From positions 994,813-1,058,812 of the forward strand of contig CP157796.1 of the NCBI GenBank assembly GCA_040112665.1: 64,000 nucleotides of DNA. Direction: 5' to 3'. Position 1 is the stretch's first letter. Each line of letters starts with the position of its first letter. Shown here one piece after another: positions 16,177 through 25,785 of the stretch. Position numbers and translations under genes: made by a program. The notes under the pieces are model-generated. The model was not told the origin of the DNA and searched no databases. It worked only from the letters and a program-made list of their open reading frames with translations. The DNA comes from Oceanicaulis sp. GTDB lineage: Bacteria; Pseudomonadota; Alphaproteobacteria; Caulobacterales; Maricaulaceae.

Positions 16177-16938
16177 TTACACCCCCTCGAACCCGCCGGC
16201 TTCGCGCCGCTTCACGTGAAACACGTCCGCGAGGATGGCGTCTGTCAGCGCTTCGCTCGCCGGGGCGTCGGTGATCAGGCGGCCCTCGTCGAGCACCACG
16301 ATACGGTCGGCGAAGCGCTCGGCGAGGGCCAGGTCATGGAGCGCGGCGAGCACCGCTGCACCGCTTTCCGCCTCGGCCCTGAGGACCGCCATGGCGTCGA
16401 GCTGGTGGCGCGGGTCGAGCGCCGCGCCGGGCTCGTCGGCGAGCAGGAGCGGGGCTTCGGCGGCGAGCGCGCGCGCCAGATGCAGCCTGGCCCGCTCCCC
16501 GCCCGACAGCGCCGTGACAGGGCGGTCCTTCAGATGGGCCGCGTCGGCGCGCGACAGGGCGCGATCGACCGCGGTACGGTCTTCTTCGGACAGGCGCGCA
16601 TAGGCCCGGCCCCCGCCCCAGGCGAACCGGCCCAGGGCTGCGAGATCGGCGCCGGTGATCGACCAGGCGGCGGTCTTGTCCTGCGGCAGCCAGGCCGCGC
16701 GCCGGGCGCGTTCCGCCGGGCCGAGGCGGGAGAGCGGCGTTCCGCCGAGCTCGACCTCGCCGGTGGAAGGCATAAGCCCCAGCGCCGCCTTGATGAGGGT
16801 GGACTTGCCTGCACCATTCGGGCCGACCAGCGCTGTGAACCGGCCGGGGACCAGAAGCAGGTCGACGCCGGACAGGATCTGTCGGCCCTCCAGCCTCACG
16901 CCGGCGCCGCGCAGGGCGAGGGCTGGGCGTTCGCTCAT
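16177..16938 (-). CDS. btuD: Vitamin B12 ABC transporter ATP-binding protein
   Basis: A 253-aa ATPase with Walker A GPNGAGKSTLIKAALG, Q-loop WLPQDKTA, signature LSGGERARLHLARALA, Walker B LLLADEPGAALD, and H-loop LHDLALAERF. It is the last gene of the riboswitch-controlled btuB-F-C-D set and overlaps btuC by 4 bp. The family also includes heme and siderophore importers; the cobalamin riboswitch upstream settles the substrate. A degenerate parS-like site lies inside its 3' part. Confidence 0.9.
   Translation of the reverse strand: MSERPALALRGAGVRLEGRQILSGVDLLLVPGRFTALVGPNGAGKSTLIKAALGLMPSTGEVELGGTPLSRLGPAERARRAAWLPQDKTAAWSITGADLAALGRFAWGGGRAYARLSEEDRTAVDRALSRADAAHLKDRPVTALSGGERARLHLARALAAEAPLLLADEPGAALDPRHQLDAMAVLRAEAESGAAVLAALHDLALAERFADRIVVLDEGRLITDAPASEALTDAILADVFHVKRREAGGFEGV
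16208..16223. promoter_or_regulatory. Degenerate parS-like site in btuD
   Basis: CGCTTCACGTGAAACA matches TGTTTCACGTGAAACA at 14 of 16 positions, with the central TTCACGTGAA intact. It lies 9 kb to the left of the predicted origin, while the three perfect sites lie to the right. Confidence 0.4.
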
Positions 16939-17921
16939 CGTCCGATCCTCGCGCTGGTCGCGGCGATCCAGACGAAGGCCGGCGCGCCGATAAGCGCGGC
17001 CGCGACCCCCAGGCGCAGCTCCTGATCGAGCGGGGCGAGCCTGAGCGCGGTGTCGGCGGCGGCGAGGATCAGCCCGCCCAGAAGCGCACTGGGCAGCACC
17101 AGCCGCGCCGGGTCATGGCTGACGAACGGGCGCAGCAGGTGCGGCGCGACGATGCCGACAAAGCCGATCACGCCCGCCACCGCCACCGAAGCGCCGGTCA
17201 GCAACGCCGCGCCGGACGCCGCGAGAAGACGCAGCCGTTTCACGTCGAGCCCGATAGACGCTGCGGCCTCTTCGCCCAGCGTCAGAGCCCTCAGCCCCGG
17301 CGCGGCCAGCGCGCAGAGCCCGGCGCCGGCGATCCAGAAAGGCGCGGCGAAAGCGAGGTCGGGGAAGGAGCGGTTGGCGACCGAGCCCAGCATCCAGGTG
17401 ATCATGTCAGACAGGGCGAACGGGTTGGGCGCGAGATTGATCGCAAGCGCGGCGAGCGCCCCGGCGAAGCTTGAAATCCCCACCCCCACCAGCACGAGCT
17501 GGACCGCGCTGACCCGGCCCGCCCCGGCGATCACCAGTAGCGCCGTCGCCAGAAGCGCGAAGACGATGGCGAAGGCGGGCACGGCGATCGCGCTCATCGC
17601 AGCGAAGCCGAAATAGATCGCGATCACTGCGCCGAGGGACGCGCTGGCCGACACCCCCAGCACGCCGGGATCGGCGAGCGGGTTTCGAAGAAGGCCCTGC
17701 AGCACCGCGCCTGACGCGCCCAGCGCCGCACCGGTGAGGAAGGCGGCGAGCGTGCGCGCGATGCGGATCTCCCACACGATGGCGCGCGCCTCGGCGTCCG
17801 CGCCGCCGATGAGCGCGGCGAGCGCCTCGCCTGCGGGCAGAGGCCCGGTGCCCAGCGCCGCAGCCAGGATGAGTACGGCGAGGCTTGCGAGCGCGAGCGC
17901 GATGTTGAGTGGCGCGCTCAT
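16935..17921 (-). CDS. btuC: Vitamin B12 ABC transporter permease
   Basis: A 328-aa FecCD/BtuC-family permease with about ten TM helices. Typical stretches are GEALAALIGG, RTLAAFLTGAALGASGAVLQG, RNPLADPGVLGVSASASLGAV, and the coupling region GFVGIVAPHLLRPFVSHDPA. It forms a dimer in the inner membrane and imports cobalamin delivered by BtuF. It overlaps btuF and btuD by 4 bp, so the set is translationally coupled. Confidence 0.93.
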   Translation of the reverse strand: MSAPLNIALALASLAVLILAAALGTGPLPAGEALAALIGGADAEARAIVWEIRIARTLAAFLTGAALGASGAVLQGLLRNPLADPGVLGVSASASLGAVIAIYFGFAAMSAIAVPAFAIVFALLATALLVIAGAGRVSAVQLVLVGVGISSFAGALAALAINLAPNPFALSDMITWMLGSVANRSFPDLAFAAPFWIAGAGLCALAAPGLRALTLGEEAAASIGLDVKRLRLLAASGAALLTGASVAVAGVIGFVGIVAPHLLRPFVSHDPARLVLPSALLGGLILAAADTALRLAPLDQELRLGVAAALIGAPAFVWIAATSARIGR

Positions 17922-18781
17922 CGCCCGCCGCCTTCCTGTTTGCGCGCCGGCGGACGGCCGGCCGTGCGGGCGTAGATGGCGTTCGCGCCGCGCCGGGCTT
18001 CCAGAGCGGCGTCGGCGAGGAACCAGGCGCCGCAGGTGGTCTTCGCGCCGTCTATGGTGACCGACGGCGTTTCGCCGATGAGGCGCCGGAAGACCGGATG
18101 GCGGGACACCGACCAGCTGTCGCGCGCGGCGGCGTCCTCATCGAAAAAGGCGGCGATCACGAGATCGGGTTCCTGTGCGGCCAGCCGTTCGAGCGGGAGG
18201 GTTCGCCAGCCCGCAGCGCCGCCCGCAGCGCCGGCGTTGTCGAAATTCGCCGCCTCGAGCAGTTCAGCCACGAGCGTGCCCGATCCGGTGGTCGCGCCCG
18301 ACGGGGTGAGGTAGAGCGCGCTCAGGCGCGGTCCGTTCGCCGCTTCGGCCAGCTTGGTGTCCATCTCCGCGATCAGCGCTTCGCCGCGTTCGGGATGTCC
18401 CAGCGCTGCGGCGGTCCTGCGGATGCTGGCGCGAACCCCGTCGAAATCGCCCGCCCAGCCCAGATCGAAGACTTCGACCCCGAACCGGTCATAGAGCGCC
18501 CGGGCGCGCGCATCCCCGCCATAGCTGCGGATCACGAGGTCCGGACCAAGGGCGAGCACGTCCTCGGCCGCGTCGCGCACCTGTTGGTGGCCCTCGGCTT
18601 GATCGCGCAGGACAGAATGGACGTCGTCGGCCTGCACCGAGACGCCGAGGATCTGCTCGGGATCGGCGAGAGCGAGGACGAACTGATCGGCGCAGTAATC
18701 CAGCGACACCACACGGGGGTGGTCCCCGGCGGCCGCAGCCGCCGGGGTGAGCGTCAGAAGAAGGGCGAGCGCCGCCCTCAC
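17918..18781 (-). CDS. btuF: Periplasmic cobalamin-binding protein
   Basis: About 287 aa from GTG 18781, whose GTGA overlaps the btuB stop. A longer frame upstream belongs to btuB DNA. The start gives a clean signal peptide, MRAALALLLTLTPAAAA. The mature protein is a TroA/BtuF-type binding protein: RVVSLDYCADQFVLAL, the middle helix region DVLALGPDLVIRSYGG, and QEPDLVIAAFFDEDA. A second short motif TTCGAWFLADAALEARRGANA is family-like. It hands B12 from BtuB to BtuCD. Confidence 0.88.
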   Translation of the reverse strand: MRAALALLLTLTPAAAAAGDHPRVVSLDYCADQFVLALADPEQILGVSVQADDVHSVLRDQAEGHQQVRDAAEDVLALGPDLVIRSYGGDARARALYDRFGVEVFDLGWAGDFDGVRASIRRTAAALGHPERGEALIAEMDTKLAEAANGPRLSALYLTPSGATTGSGTLVAELLEAANFDNAGAAGGAAGWRTLPLERLAAQEPDLVIAAFFDEDAAARDSWSVSRHPVFRRLIGETPSVTIDGAKTTCGAWFLADAALEARRGANAIYARTAGRPPARKQEGGGR

Positions 18782-20676
18782 GGCGCCCAGCGCACGCCCA
18801 CCGTCACCGCGCGCGGCGGCGCGGCGAAGGCGGCGGGTTCTTCGTAGGTTTCGTCGAACAGATTCTTCGCCGAGACGAACAAGGTCGCCTCGCGCCACAG
18901 ATCGAGCGTACCGGTCAGATCGACGGTCTCGTAGCTCGGGACGGTCCCGCTGCTGCTGACGAAAAAGCCCGCATCGTCATAGGTGACGTCTTGCCGCGCG
19001 CCGACATGGCGGTAGCGCAGCGACACGGTGGCGATGTCGATCAGCCGCCAGATCGCGCGTGCAGACCAGCTGGTCTCGGGCCGCCTGAGCAGCCGCGCGC
19101 CGGTGTCGGCGTTCGCCGCATCGGTATGGGTATAGTCTGCGGAGAGGGTGAGCGCCTCGACCGGCGCCCACTCCGCCCAGGCTTCCCAGCCGGACAGGTC
19201 GGCGCGGCCGATATTGCGGTTCGTGCCGGTGAAAGTGGTGAAATCGAAGACGTTCTCGATGAGGTTCTCCACCTCGCCGTCATACCACACTGCACCGAAG
19301 CTGAGGCTTTCCAGCGCCGTGTCGAAGCCGATCTCGACGCTTTCGCCTTCCTCGGGGCGCAGATCGGGGTTCGCAACGACGAAGAGTGAGCTGGCGAAGC
19401 GTTCAGACAGGCTCGGCGCCTTGAAGCTCGTCCCCCAGCTCGCGCGCAGGCGGGTGTTGAGGGCGGGAAGCGCGTAGACGGCGCCGAGATTGCCCGTCGT
19501 TTCAGTCCCGAACGCCTCGTAATCGTCCAGCCGCACCGAACCGGTCAGCGACAGCGCTTCGGTCACGGCGTACTGGCCGGCGAGGAACACCGATGCGGCG
19601 TCCTCGCTGACCGACAGGGCGTTGTTGAACGCGGTGTCGGTGTCGATCGAGTCCGTCCAGGCCTCCGCGCCGAAGCTGACGAGAAGATCGGGCCGGGCGC
19701 GCCATTCGCCGGTCGCCTTTGCAAAATCACGCTCGCCGTCATAACGGTCTGTGACCGAAGCGCCGTCGAGGCTTTCAAGATCGGTGCTCACCCGGCCGAT
19801 GCGCAGCCGGCCGCTCAGCGTCTCGCTCGCCTTCACGGTCAGGCCCAGAGCGGCGAGTGTGAGCGTGTCTTCGGTCCTGAGATCGGGATCGTCGGCGCGC
19901 TGCGCGCCGCTGGTCCCGCCCGAGAACGTGTCGAATTCGGCTTCGCTCGACCGGATGCGGTAAAGCACGTCGAGAACCACCCGGCTCGTCAGATCGACCG
20001 AACCGTTCGCGATGAGACCCGCCATTTCAGCCCCGTCAGGATCGCCGGTGGTCGTGGACATGCGCGCCGGCGTCACGTCGTACCCGTCGCTGTCGAGCGC
20101 TTCGATGCTGATCACGCCGCGCGCACGCTCCCCCGCCCAGCCTGCGCCGGCGAGGCCGCGCAGGGTTGAAAATTCACCAAACGAGGCCGCGGCGAAGGGC
20201 TCGAACCCGGCTTCGGGCGCTGTGCGGGGCAGGATGTTGACCACGCCGCCGACGGCGTCAGACCCGTAAAGCGAAGACAGAGGCCCGCGCACGATCTCGA
20301 TCCGGCCGGCGTCGCCCAGAAGATCGGAGCCGAAATTGAACGCGCCCGAGGCCGAACTCGGGTCGTTGATCCTTATGCCGTCATAAAGCGCGAGCGTGTG
20401 GTCTGAATTGCCGCCGCGCACGAACACGCTGGTCAGCGAGCCCGCCGGGCCGGACTGAACGGCCTGAACGCCCGGCGCGGTGTCCAGCGCGTCGGCCAGG
20501 GTGGCCAGGCCTTCAAGCGCGATGTCCTGGCGGTCGATCGTGTCGATCGAGATCGGCAGGGCGTCTTTTTGCGTCTCGGCCCTCAGCCCCGTCACGACGA
20601 TGGCGTCTTCGGGCGCGGGTTGTCGGGCGTCGGTGTCGCCGGCGAGCAGCGCGGCGGCGATGAGGATGGCGGTCAT
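18778..20676 (-). CDS. btuB: TonB-dependent vitamin B12 receptor
   Basis: A 632-aa outer-membrane beta barrel starting at MTAILIAAALLAG (a short signal). The TonB box is DAIVVTG. The plug domain has LADALDTAPGVQAVQSG, VFVRGGNSDHTLALYDGI and RIEIVRGPLSSLYGSDAVGG. The barrel ends with the aromatic-rich TVGVRWAP. The start chosen lies about 165 nt after the cobalamin riboswitch, with GGGAAG as possible ribosome site. It is the first gene of btuB-F-C-D. Confidence 0.93.
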   Translation of the reverse strand: MTAILIAAALLAGDTDARQPAPEDAIVVTGLRAETQKDALPISIDTIDRQDIALEGLATLADALDTAPGVQAVQSGPAGSLTSVFVRGGNSDHTLALYDGIRINDPSSASGAFNFGSDLLGDAGRIEIVRGPLSSLYGSDAVGGVVNILPRTAPEAGFEPFAAASFGEFSTLRGLAGAGWAGERARGVISIEALDSDGYDVTPARMSTTTGDPDGAEMAGLIANGSVDLTSRVVLDVLYRIRSSEAEFDTFSGGTSGAQRADDPDLRTEDTLTLAALGLTVKASETLSGRLRIGRVSTDLESLDGASVTDRYDGERDFAKATGEWRARPDLLVSFGAEAWTDSIDTDTAFNNALSVSEDAASVFLAGQYAVTEALSLTGSVRLDDYEAFGTETTGNLGAVYALPALNTRLRASWGTSFKAPSLSERFASSLFVVANPDLRPEEGESVEIGFDTALESLSFGAVWYDGEVENLIENVFDFTTFTGTNRNIGRADLSGWEAWAEWAPVEALTLSADYTHTDAANADTGARLLRRPETSWSARAIWRLIDIATVSLRYRHVGARQDVTYDDAGFFVSSSGTVPSYETVDLTGTLDLWREATLFVSAKNLFDETYEEPAAFAAPPRAVTVGVRWAP

Positions 20677-20840
20677 GTGTCTTCCCGTCGGTGGCGCACG
20701 CGGCCGCAGCGCACGCCGTGATGCGACAGGGCGCTCCGCCATAACGGCGGCGCGGTCCGCGCCCGTCTGGCGTCGCTGCTGACGGAAAAGACTTCCCGCG
20801 TCCGGCCGGCGTAATCCCGCGCCGCGAACGAGCGACCGCG

Positions 20841-21030
20841 ACGGCAGGTCTCCTGGCTCGCAGATCGCCGCTTCGCGCCGCCTTCCCGGATCGTCTGACC
20901 CAGTGGCTTACCGGCGCCAAGCTCCCTGCTCACAGTAGCGGGCACTGCTCCGGGCTCGGGATCGCTCCCTCACCGGATTCCCTCTTCGCTCCCTTGCGGG
21001 AGAACCGTCGCGTCCGGCAGGGATAATCCC
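20841..21030 (-). promoter_or_regulatory. Cobalamin riboswitch
   Basis: Read on the minus strand, the conserved boxes occur in order: GGGAATCCGGTGAG, GAGCAGTGCCCGCTACTGTGAGC, TAAGCCACTGG, GGGAAGGCG, and the B12 box GAGCCAGGAGACCTGCC at 20843-20859. This is the classical AdoCbl riboswitch. Bound cobalamin should reduce expression of btuBFCD. No clear terminator lies between it and btuB, so control of translation initiation is more likely. The edges are approximate. Confidence 0.95.
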
Positions 21031-21056
21031 GCACGGGTTTTGGGTCAATCAGACCC

Positions 21057-21096
21057 GAAACGAAAACGGCCGGCCCCGAGAGGGAGCCGGCCGTTT
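21057..21096 (-). terminator. Intrinsic terminator of rho
   Basis: AAACGGCCGGC (21064-21074) and GCCGGCCGTTT (21086-21096) form an 11-bp perfect stem with an 11-nt loop. On the minus strand the T-rich tail is GTTTTCGTTT. It lies 27 bp after the rho stop and also separates rho from the riboswitch. Confidence 0.85.
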
Positions 21097-21122
21097 GAGA
21101 GAAAGCCTGGAGGGAGACCCGA

Positions 21123-22466
<1,344 letters not shown>

Positions 22467-22725
22467 CGGTGTTCGCTGGAAAGACAGGCGCGGATCGCGC
22501 CGCAAGAAACGCGCCGGAAATGGCGCGCGCGAGCGGTCGGGGTCCGGACGCCTGGACCGCGCGATCAAACAGGGGTGCGCGGCGGGCTATGGTTTCGATT
22601 GAGCGTCCCGGCGCGCGAAGGGGCGCGGCTGGAACTAAAAGGAGGGATTCCTCGAAAGGGGAATTGCCTGAAGTGTTGACACGTTCAGGCCCGGCGGTCA
22701 AGCCGCAGCGCCTTAAGGCGGGCGA
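22467..22725. other. rho leader/promoter region
   Basis: A 259-bp gap between hemJ and rho, where the long rho leader should lie on the minus strand. A 12-bp palindrome CGCCTTAAGGCG is at 22709-22720, just past the hemJ stop. No clean terminator T-run or -35/-10 pair was found. Confidence 0.35.
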
Positions 22726-23181
22726 TTAAAACGGTTTAACGATCGCCAGGACCACGATCACGATCGCCGCGATGGCGGGGATTTCGTTCATGATCCGCCA
22801 GAATTTCTCGCTCCGGGGCCGCTCGCCGCGGGCGAATTTCTTCGCGCTCGCGGCATAGAAGCCGTGCACGCCCGACAGCGCCAGCACCAGAAGAAGCTTC
22901 AGGTGAAACCAGCCCGAGGTCCACAGCGAGGCGTTCGAGATCAGCATGACGATCGCCAAGAGCCAGACCGCGATCAGCGCCGGGTTGAGGATGATCTTGA
23001 GAAGGTTGCCTTCCTGGGTCAGCAGCGCCTTTTCAAGCTCGCCGTCGGCTTCGGCCTGGTGGTGATAGACGAACAGGCGCGGCAGGTAGAGCATGCCAGC
23101 CATCCAGAAGATCACCGCGGCCACGTGAAGGGCCTTGATGGTCAGGTAGGCGTAGCCGCCGGGAAGCACGAAATCGATCAT
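22726..23181 (-). CDS. hemJ: Protoporphyrinogen IX oxidase HemJ
   Basis: A 151-aa integral membrane protein beginning MIDFVLPGGYAYLTIKALHV. It has four TM helices and the family landmarks KALHVAAVIFWMAGMLYLPRLFVYH, WFHLKLLLVLALSGVHGF and the C-terminal RIMNEIPAIAAIVIVVLAIVKPF. His and Lys/Arg residues in the first and third segments coordinate the heme cofactor in relatives. It oxidises protoporphyrinogen IX, the step before HemH. Its ATG overlaps the hemH stop (ATGA). Confidence 0.95.
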   Translation of the reverse strand: MIDFVLPGGYAYLTIKALHVAAVIFWMAGMLYLPRLFVYHHQAEADGELEKALLTQEGNLLKIILNPALIAVWLLAIVMLISNASLWTSGWFHLKLLLVLALSGVHGFYAASAKKFARGERPRSEKFWRIMNEIPAIAAIVIVVLAIVKPF

Positions 23182-24248
23182 GCCGCTTTGTCGCGCGGCT
23201 CGGCGGCGTCGGCAAGCCCCGCCTCGCGGCACGGGCAACGGCCGAATTCCGCCGGGCAGACCGGCGTGCCGGCGGGCGGCTTGAGACCCGTCGGGCCTTC
23301 GAGCGCGCCGCGCACGAGCGTCTTCAGCGCCTCGACATAGGCCGGCCGGGCGCCCAGCGCCGGCACGCGGGCGTAGGTCTCGCAGCCCTGCTCCTCGGCG
23401 AGTTCGAGATACTCCTCGTCGAGCTCGACCAGGGTTTCGATATGTTCCGAGACGAAGGCGATAGGCGAGAGCACGATCGCCTTGCCGTCCTCGCACGCCC
23501 GCTCGATCGCCTCTTCGGTGGACGGGCCGATCCATTTCAGCGGACCGACGCGGGACTGGTAGCAGACCTCGTGGTTTTTCAGGTGCTCGGGCAGGCGGGC
23601 GACCACCGCCTCGACCGTGCGCTCGACCTGCCATTGATAGCTGTCGCCGCGCTTGACCGTGATCTCGGGCAGGCCGTGAGCGGAGAACAGCACCCGGGCG
23701 TTATCGGGCCGGCCGGCCTCTTCCCAGGTCTCCTCGATCAGCTCGGCGTGGGCGCGGATGAAATCGGGCTCGGTGGGATAGCAGCACACCGTGCGCGCCT
23801 CAGGCCCGCCCGCGTCGCGCCAGGCTTTCAGAGAGCTCGCCGTGGTCGTGGTGGAAAACTGCGGGTAGAGCGGCAGCAGGACGATCTCGTCAGGCTTCCA
23901 GGCTTTCACCTCCCTGACCGCCTCGGAGACGAAAGGATGCCAGTAACGCATGGCGAGAAAGCAGCGATGCTCGTCGTCCGGGCTCGCCGCATCGAGCGCC
24001 TCGGTCAGCGCAGCGGCCTGTTTTTCCGTTTCGGGAACCAGAGGCGAGCCGCCGCCCATCTTCTCGTAATTCGCCGTGGCTTCCTTGGTGCGCGTGGTCG
24101 AAATCAGCCAGGCGAGAAATTCGCGCACCGGGCCGGGCGCGGCGATGATGGCGGGATCGCGGAAGAGATTCCTGAGGAAGGGACGCACGCTCTCGGGCCG
24201 GTCGGGACCGCCCAGATTGAACAATACGACCGCGACACGCCGTCCCAT
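23178..24248 (-). CDS. hemH: Ferrochelatase
   Basis: A 356-aa enzyme inserting Fe2+ into protoporphyrin IX. Motifs are VVLFNLGGPDRPESVRPFL at the start, YWHPFVSEAV, LLPLYPQFS, VLFSAHGLPEITVKRGDSY (with the conserved His) and the later SPIAFVSEHIETLVELDEEY. The C-terminal tail ends with cysteines. Those around CPAEFGRCPC could bind a cluster, as in some ferrochelatases. It is flanked by hemE and hemJ in one heme-synthesis operon. Confidence 0.96.
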   Translation of the reverse strand: MGRRVAVVLFNLGGPDRPESVRPFLRNLFRDPAIIAAPGPVREFLAWLISTTRTKEATANYEKMGGGSPLVPETEKQAAALTEALDAASPDDEHRCFLAMRYWHPFVSEAVREVKAWKPDEIVLLPLYPQFSTTTTASSLKAWRDAGGPEARTVCCYPTEPDFIRAHAELIEETWEEAGRPDNARVLFSAHGLPEITVKRGDSYQWQVERTVEAVVARLPEHLKNHEVCYQSRVGPLKWIGPSTEEAIERACEDGKAIVLSPIAFVSEHIETLVELDEEYLELAEEQGCETYARVPALGARPAYVEALKTLVRGALEGPTGLKPPAGTPVCPAEFGRCPCREAGLADAAEPRDKAA

Positions 24249-24257
24249 ACCCTGCTC

Positions 24258-25292
24258 CTAGCTCGAACCCGACCGCACGCGCGCGATCAGTTGCGCGACG
24301 TTTTCCGGCGGCGTGGAAAGATGGATTCCGTGTCCGAGGTTGAAGACATAGGGCCGCCCGCTCCAGACGGAAAGCAGGCGGTCGATTTCATTGTCCAGCG
24401 CGGCGCCGCCCGCGAGCAGCAGGGCGGGATCGAGCTGGCCCTGAACCGGCATGCCGGCAGGCAGGTTCGCCGCCGCCCATTCGCTGTCCATGCCGTGATC
24501 GATCGCGATCGCGTCCACCCCGGCCTCGCGGGCGTAGCGGACGGCCTGCGGGCCTGCGCCCTTGGGAAAACCGATGACGGGAACCTCGATGCCGTCAGCG
24601 CGCAGCCGCTCGACGATGCGCCGGGTCGGCCGGATCACCACCCGGTCGAACAGCGGGTCGGGAAGCCCGTCCGCCCAGGAATCGAACAGCTTCAGCGCGT
24701 CCGCACCCGCGCGGACCTGATCGGCGAGATAGACCGCGCTCGCGTCCGCGATCACGTCCAGAAGCGCGTCGAAGCGCTCGGGCTCGGACCAGGCGAAGGC
24801 GCGCGGGCCCAGCCGGTCTTTCGAGCCGCCGCCCTCGATCATGTAGGTCGCGACCGTCCAGGGCGATCCCGCAAACCCGATCAGCGAGCAGGTGTCGGGA
24901 ATGCCGGCGCGGACCTTCGCGATGGTTTCGCTGACCGGCGCGAGGACGTTCCGGGCCCGGTCGGTGTCCAGCCGGTCCTGGATCTCCTTGGTGAGCGGTT
25001 CGAGCTTGGGCCCTTCGCCCTTTTCAAACCACACCTTCTGACCGAGGCCGTAGGGGATAAGCAGAATGTCGGCGAACACGATCGAGGCGTCGAACCCGTA
25101 GCGCCGGATCGGCTGCAGGGTGACTTCGGCGGCCGCTTTGGGATTGAGGCAGAACGCGATGAAGTCGGGCTGCTGGGCGCGAACCTCGCGATATTCGGGC
25201 AGGTACCGGCCCGCCTGGCGCATCAGCCAGATCGGGGGCGGGGAGACGGTCTCGCCCGCCAGGGCTCTCAAAAAGGGTCTGTCTGAACGCAT
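24258..25292 (-). CDS. hemE: Uroporphyrinogen decarboxylase
   Basis: A 344-aa enzyme starting MRSDRPFLRALAGE, with the signature PPIWLMRQAGRYLPEYRE. Other markers are YGFDASIVFADILLIPYGLG and GFAGSPWTVATYMIEGGGSKD. The start at 25292 was chosen over an upstream ATG because the extra 16 residues are not family-like. It lies next to the predicted origin, as hemE does in Caulobacter, and is transcribed away from it. Confidence 0.96.
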   Translation of the reverse strand: MRSDRPFLRALAGETVSPPPIWLMRQAGRYLPEYREVRAQQPDFIAFCLNPKAAAEVTLQPIRRYGFDASIVFADILLIPYGLGQKVWFEKGEGPKLEPLTKEIQDRLDTDRARNVLAPVSETIAKVRAGIPDTCSLIGFAGSPWTVATYMIEGGGSKDRLGPRAFAWSEPERFDALLDVIADASAVYLADQVRAGADALKLFDSWADGLPDPLFDRVVIRPTRRIVERLRADGIEVPVIGFPKGAGPQAVRYAREAGVDAIAIDHGMDSEWAAANLPAGMPVQGQLDPALLLAGGAALDNEIDRLLSVWSGRPYVFNLGHGIHLSTPPENVAQLIARVRSGSS

Positions 25293-25785
25293 GCCCGCCT
25301 CGCCTTTCGATCTTACGGCCGCCCGGCGAAGCACGATCATCCCCGCCAGACCCCTCGCCTCTTACCTTTCTTTTCTCTGAAAGGAAAAGAGAAGGAGGAA
25401 GAAGGGGGCCGGGCAGCGTGGAAAACCTGGCCGATCCACACCGGCGCCGGATTCCCACACCCTGTGAAAACCGGTTTTCCGCCTGATCCGGGAGGCTGTC
25501 GAAATCCGCATCGTTAACCCGCCGGTAACCATGATTAAGCATGTCTTAACGGGGCGGGCGGGCGCCGGGCGCGCCGTGGAAAACGCCGGGAAAGGCGCCG
25601 GGCCGTCCTCGCACCGTTCACAGGCTGGATTTTTCACAAGGCCGATCGGGCCGGTCGGGGGAGGACCGGGCGCCGTCCGGGCGCCGTTCGCGGCATCGCC
25701 CGAGATATCCCCGGCTGCGGGCCGGGCCGTGGACAAACAGCCGGTTTGTGCACAGGTTGGGGCGGACGAATCTCAGGACGCTTTC
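25293..25785. other. Predicted chromosomal origin of replication (oriC, Caulobacter type)
   Basis: A 493-bp gap between hemE and the DUF299 gene, the same neighbours that flank Cori in Caulobacter crescentus. DnaA-box-like sites include TTTTTCACA (25630-25638, 8 of 9 to TTATTCACA), TTGTGCACA (25746-25754, 8 of 9 to TTATNCACA) and CGATCCACA (25432-25440, 8 of 9 to the G-box TGATCCACA). TTTTCCACG and TTGTCCACG occur reversed at 25575-25583, near 25420 and near 25728. CtrA boxes are listed separately. A pyrimidine/purine tract at 25360-25410 may be the unwinding region. Transcription diverges on both sides. Confidence 0.8.
25514..25549. promoter_or_regulatory. CtrA-binding sites in the origin
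   Basis: TTAA-N7-TTAA is exact at 25535-25549, and TTAA-N7-GTAA occurs at 25514-25528, 21 bp apart. CtrA binds such sites in the Caulobacter origin and blocks replication initiation. Confidence 0.7.
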
